In this document: positions 61,994 through 64,000 of the stretch, in pieces | Numbering within the stretch: the stretch's first letter is position 1 | Layout of the letters: each line of letters begins with the position of its first letter | Notes under the pieces: generated by a model | Database searches by the model: none | The model's input: the letters and a program-made list of their open reading frames with translations, nothing else | What the model was told of the DNA's origin: nothing | From: Nitrospirota bacterium | GTDB taxonomy: Bacteria; JACPQY01 | Assembly: GCA_016190245.1 (NCBI GenBank) | Contig: JACPQY010000040.1 | Span: 30,574 to 94,573 of the forward strand | Length of the DNA stretch: 64,000 nt | Direction: 5' to 3' | Translations under genes and position numbers: made by a program

Positions 61994-62358
61994 CTATAAG
62001 TTCAGAGTGGCGTCGAGAAGATCAGCATTTTCCTGCTCGCTCGTTGGCTGACAGTCAGCCAGTTGCCGGCAAAAATGCAAGTTATTGAGCGGGATCGTTT
62101 GGCGCGGAGGGTGGAGTTGGTGTCGTAGGTCTTCTCGAAGGTTTCCCGCAGGCGGGGGAATTTCTACGACTCCGGAACTTTCGCGAGGTCCGGAAGATTC
62201 AGTTTGGCGGTTTCGTCGAAGAGGGTCAGTTTTCGCGCGTGGAGCTCGCCGGGGAAGAAGAGTTCGTACACGAGGCCGTTCAGCCATTGCTCGAAATAGG
62301 CCTTCATGAGATCAATCGAAGCCTTGCCCGGATTCCTTCCGCCCTCGGGCTTGGTCAA
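61994..62358 (-). pseudogene. Decayed C-terminal remnant of an Eco57I/TaqI-type restriction-modification protein
   Basis: The first 64 codons (from ATG 62358, in ATGA overlap with the helicase stop) read MTKPEGGRNPGKASIDLMKA and YFEQWLNGLVYELFFPGEL, typical of the end of type II methylase-restriction proteins. A TAG at 62164 interrupts it; read through in the same frame the next residues are KFPRLRETFEKTYDTN, the expected continuation, so the TAG probably replaced a Trp codon. The ending (IPLNNLHFCRQLADCQ...) is then found in another frame, so a frameshift lies near 62095-62110. No methyltransferase domain is present. Confidence 0.65.
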
Positions 62359-64000
62359 GCACGACCCCGGCGCCGCTGTACAGCCTGAGCCACTGACTTA
62401 AGGCGTTCCTGGATTCGAGATCCCATCCGCTCAAATGGCAGTGCGTCGAAAATGTCCCGAACGATCTCTTCTTCGGTTCGCAACAGGCCGTCGGATATCA
62501 CCCATTCGGTAATTCGTCGAAGTTCGCGGTCGCTGTACTGGTCAATCGTTTCACGAGCCGGAATATCGGGCCGTGCCCCGCGCTGCCGCGCGACGGGTTT
62601 CTGCGGCGCTTGCCTGACGGGTTTGATCCCGCCCGTAGTTGGTGCGGGGGCAACATCGGCGTCCGAGAAATCTGCCCCGCGGACTGCTTCCTCGTATGCT
62701 GAAATCGCGCGCTCTGTCTCCTGCTCGCGGTTGTAGAACCAGTCCGTCGACCAGATGCGGTGGAAGCGCCAGCCCAGCCGCTGGAGATGGGCTTGCCGAA
62801 GCCGATCCCGGTCCCGGGCCGTGGCGCTCGAATGGTACGACGCCCCATCGCACTCGATCGCGAGCACCGGCCGACCTGACTTCTCCGGATGCATCGCGAC
62901 CAGATCGATGCGATAGCGAGACGCGCCGAACTGCGGTCGTGTCCTGACGCCACGGGCCTCCAGCGCGTCGTGAACATCGGCCTCAAACGCATTGAGGCCA
63001 ACGTCTCCCGCGTGCTCTTCTTCGGGAAGCCGCCTACCTCCGCTGGCCGCGTACTCCAGATACGCCTTGAGCAACTGCACGCCCCGACTTCCGGAGCGGT
63101 TCAGGTCGATCTCATCGTGTGAGAAGGAACTGATGACGCACATCCGGCGCTTCGCCCGGGTGACGGCCACGTTCAGGCGACGGTAACCGACCTCTTGGGT
63201 GAGCGGGCCGAAGCGGTGCGGCAGATCGCCATTCGCGGCCTTTCCATAGCCGATCGACAAAATGATGGCGTCGCGTTCATCGCCCTGCACGGTCTCCAGG
63301 TTCTTGACGAAGAAACGTTCTTCCCGGTCTAGCGAGAAAAAGTCCGAGAAGTCAGGCCGGAGATCGAGGGCACGATCCAACGCGGCCTGTACCCGGTTCG
63401 CGTGCTTGATGCCCATGGCGATCACGCCGAGCGATTCGTGGGGGCGCCTTTCCGCGTGCAGCAGCACCTGGCGCACAACTTCCTCGACCTCGCGCGATGC
63501 ACTCTCCTCCTGTCCACCCAGCGCAGGGTCGTGCGGTACGAGGATGTGCCGAATCGCCTCGTGGCCGCGGGCGCTCGGGAAAGTCACGAGCCGCCCCATG
63601 TATATGTGGGTGTTGCTGAATGTGATGAGCCGCTCGTCCTCGCTACGGTAGTGCCATTCCAGGAGCCAGTTCGGCAGGAAGGCTTCCAGCGTACCGAGCA
63701 GACTCTCGAACCCGCCAATTGACGCCGTCGCCGTCGCGAGTGCGTCGCGCGCCTCATCGTCGTCATCGAGGATTTCGTCCTCACCTTCGACAGCCGTCGC
63801 AAAGAACGTCGTTGGCGGCAATTGGTGACGGTCACCGGCCACGACAACCTGTTCTGCGCGGTAGAGGGCGGGGATCGCTTCTTCTTGAAGGATCTGGCTC
63901 GCCTCGTCGAAGACGACGATGTCGAAATGACGCTTGCTGCCGTCCAGCAACTGACTGACCGAAAGCGGGCTCGCGACCCAGCAGGGGGCTATCCGCGTCA
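62355..64000 (-). CDS. Superfamily 1 helicase with Vsr/MTES_1575-like nuclease domain, 5' partial
   Basis: A large helicase-nuclease; 548 residues are in the window and the frame stays open to the edge (T-R-I-A-P-C-W-V-A-S-P-L-S before the TTG at 63950), so its N-terminus and Walker A lie outside. Visible SF1 motifs: II FDIVVFDEASQI, III VVVAGDRHQLPPT, then ETVQGDERDAIILSIGYG (motif V) and NVAVTRAKRRMCVISS (motif VI). The C-terminus has a Vsr-like endonuclease (RYRIDLVAMHPE...VLAIECDGASYHSS...RDRDRLRQ...GWRFHRIWSTDWF). The last part resembles DUF3320. Such proteins occur in defence islands. It overlaps the decayed restriction gene by four bases. Confidence 0.82.
   Translation of the reverse strand, partial: TRIAPCWVASPLSVSQLLDGSKRHFDIVVFDEASQILQEEAIPALYRAEQVVVAGDRHQLPPTTFFATAVEGEDEILDDDDEARDALATATASIGGFESLLGTLEAFLPNWLLEWHYRSEDERLITFSNTHIYMGRLVTFPSARGHEAIRHILVPHDPALGGQEESASREVEEVVRQVLLHAERRPHESLGVIAMGIKHANRVQAALDRALDLRPDFSDFFSLDREERFFVKNLETVQGDERDAIILSIGYGKAANGDLPHRFGPLTQEVGYRRLNVAVTRAKRRMCVISSFSHDEIDLNRSGSRGVQLLKAYLEYAASGGRRLPEEEHAGDVGLNAFEADVHDALEARGVRTRPQFGASRYRIDLVAMHPEKSGRPVLAIECDGASYHSSATARDRDRLRQAHLQRLGWRFHRIWSTDWFYNREQETERAISAYEEAVRGADFSDADVAPAPTTGGIKPVRQAPQKPVARQRGARPDIPARETIDQYSDRELRRITEWVISDGLLRTEEEIVRDIFDALPFERMGSRIQERLKSVAQAVQRRRGRA

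Overview
The window is 64 kb of GC-rich DNA (well above 60% by eye) from a Gram-negative bacterium. An LPS-kinase-like protein, TolB, an AlgE-type outer-membrane porin, lipoproteins with clear lipoboxes and a type IV pilus/type II secretion F protein all point to an outer membrane. Three sigma-54 enhancer-binding proteins, hybrid kinases, a GGDEF response regulator and a fatty-acid/acyl-CoA gene set fit an environmental lineage of the former Deltaproteobacteria/Myxococcota/NC10 kind. There is no rRNA or universal marker here, so the phylum is inference only.

Layout. 1-1.3 kb: the end of a pilC/gspF gene and a Trm112 protein. 1.3-6.0 kb (minus strand): aroB, a small unknown gene, queC, queE, a chlorite-dismutase-family haem protein (HemQ-like) and an LPS-kinase-like gene. 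6.1-11.8 kb: the membrane arm of complex I, nuoJKLMN, with none of nuoA-I beside it. 12.4 kb: tRNA-Thr(CGT). 12.5-15.6 kb: a membrane histidine kinase and an NtrC-type response regulator. 15.7-23.5 kb: a textbook -24/-12 promoter, then a periplasmic molybdenum enzyme operon: Tat-exported alpha subunit of the nitrite oxidoreductase (NXR)/nitrate reductase branch, NarH/NxrB-like beta, ethylbenzene-dehydrogenase-type haem b gamma, TorD-type chaperone and a porin. 23.8-31.1 kb: glmS, tolB, an orphan NtrC-type regulator, a CrtC/AttH-like protein and an acyl-CoA carboxylase beta chain. 31.5-38.5 kb: a giant secreted lipoprotein behind an AT-rich island that carries a CRP-like site. 38.8-40.5 kb: a REP-associated Y1 transposase gene overlapping endonuclease V. 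40.5-44.9 kb (minus): YbhB-like protein, NAD-dependent epimerase, SCP2-type thiolase, acyl-CoA thioesterase and a SipW-like peptidase. 44.9-51.7 kb (minus): a signalling and polysaccharide block of receiver protein, HEAT-repeat membrane protein, family 2 glycosyltransferase, PleD-like diguanylate cyclase, hybrid kinase and HPt protein. 51.8-60.7 kb: beta-propeller lipoprotein, REC-less sigma-54 activator, NhaD-like antiporter, holB-yaaR pair, SDR, an unknown exported protein and a membrane-anchored isoaspartyl methyltransferase. 60.8-64 kb (minus): a DUF4143 ATPase, a decayed restriction-modification gene and a helicase-nuclease running off the edge, which together look like a defence island.

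The most interesting unit is the 12.5-23.5 kb block: a two-component system, a sigma-54 promoter with upstream palindromes, and a complete NXR-like enzyme with its chaperone and porin read as one regulon. Whether the enzyme oxidises nitrite or reduces nitrate or another oxyanion cannot be told from sequence alone. The window also carries at least three families of intergenic palindromic repeats, plus the kind of transposase known to mobilise such elements.
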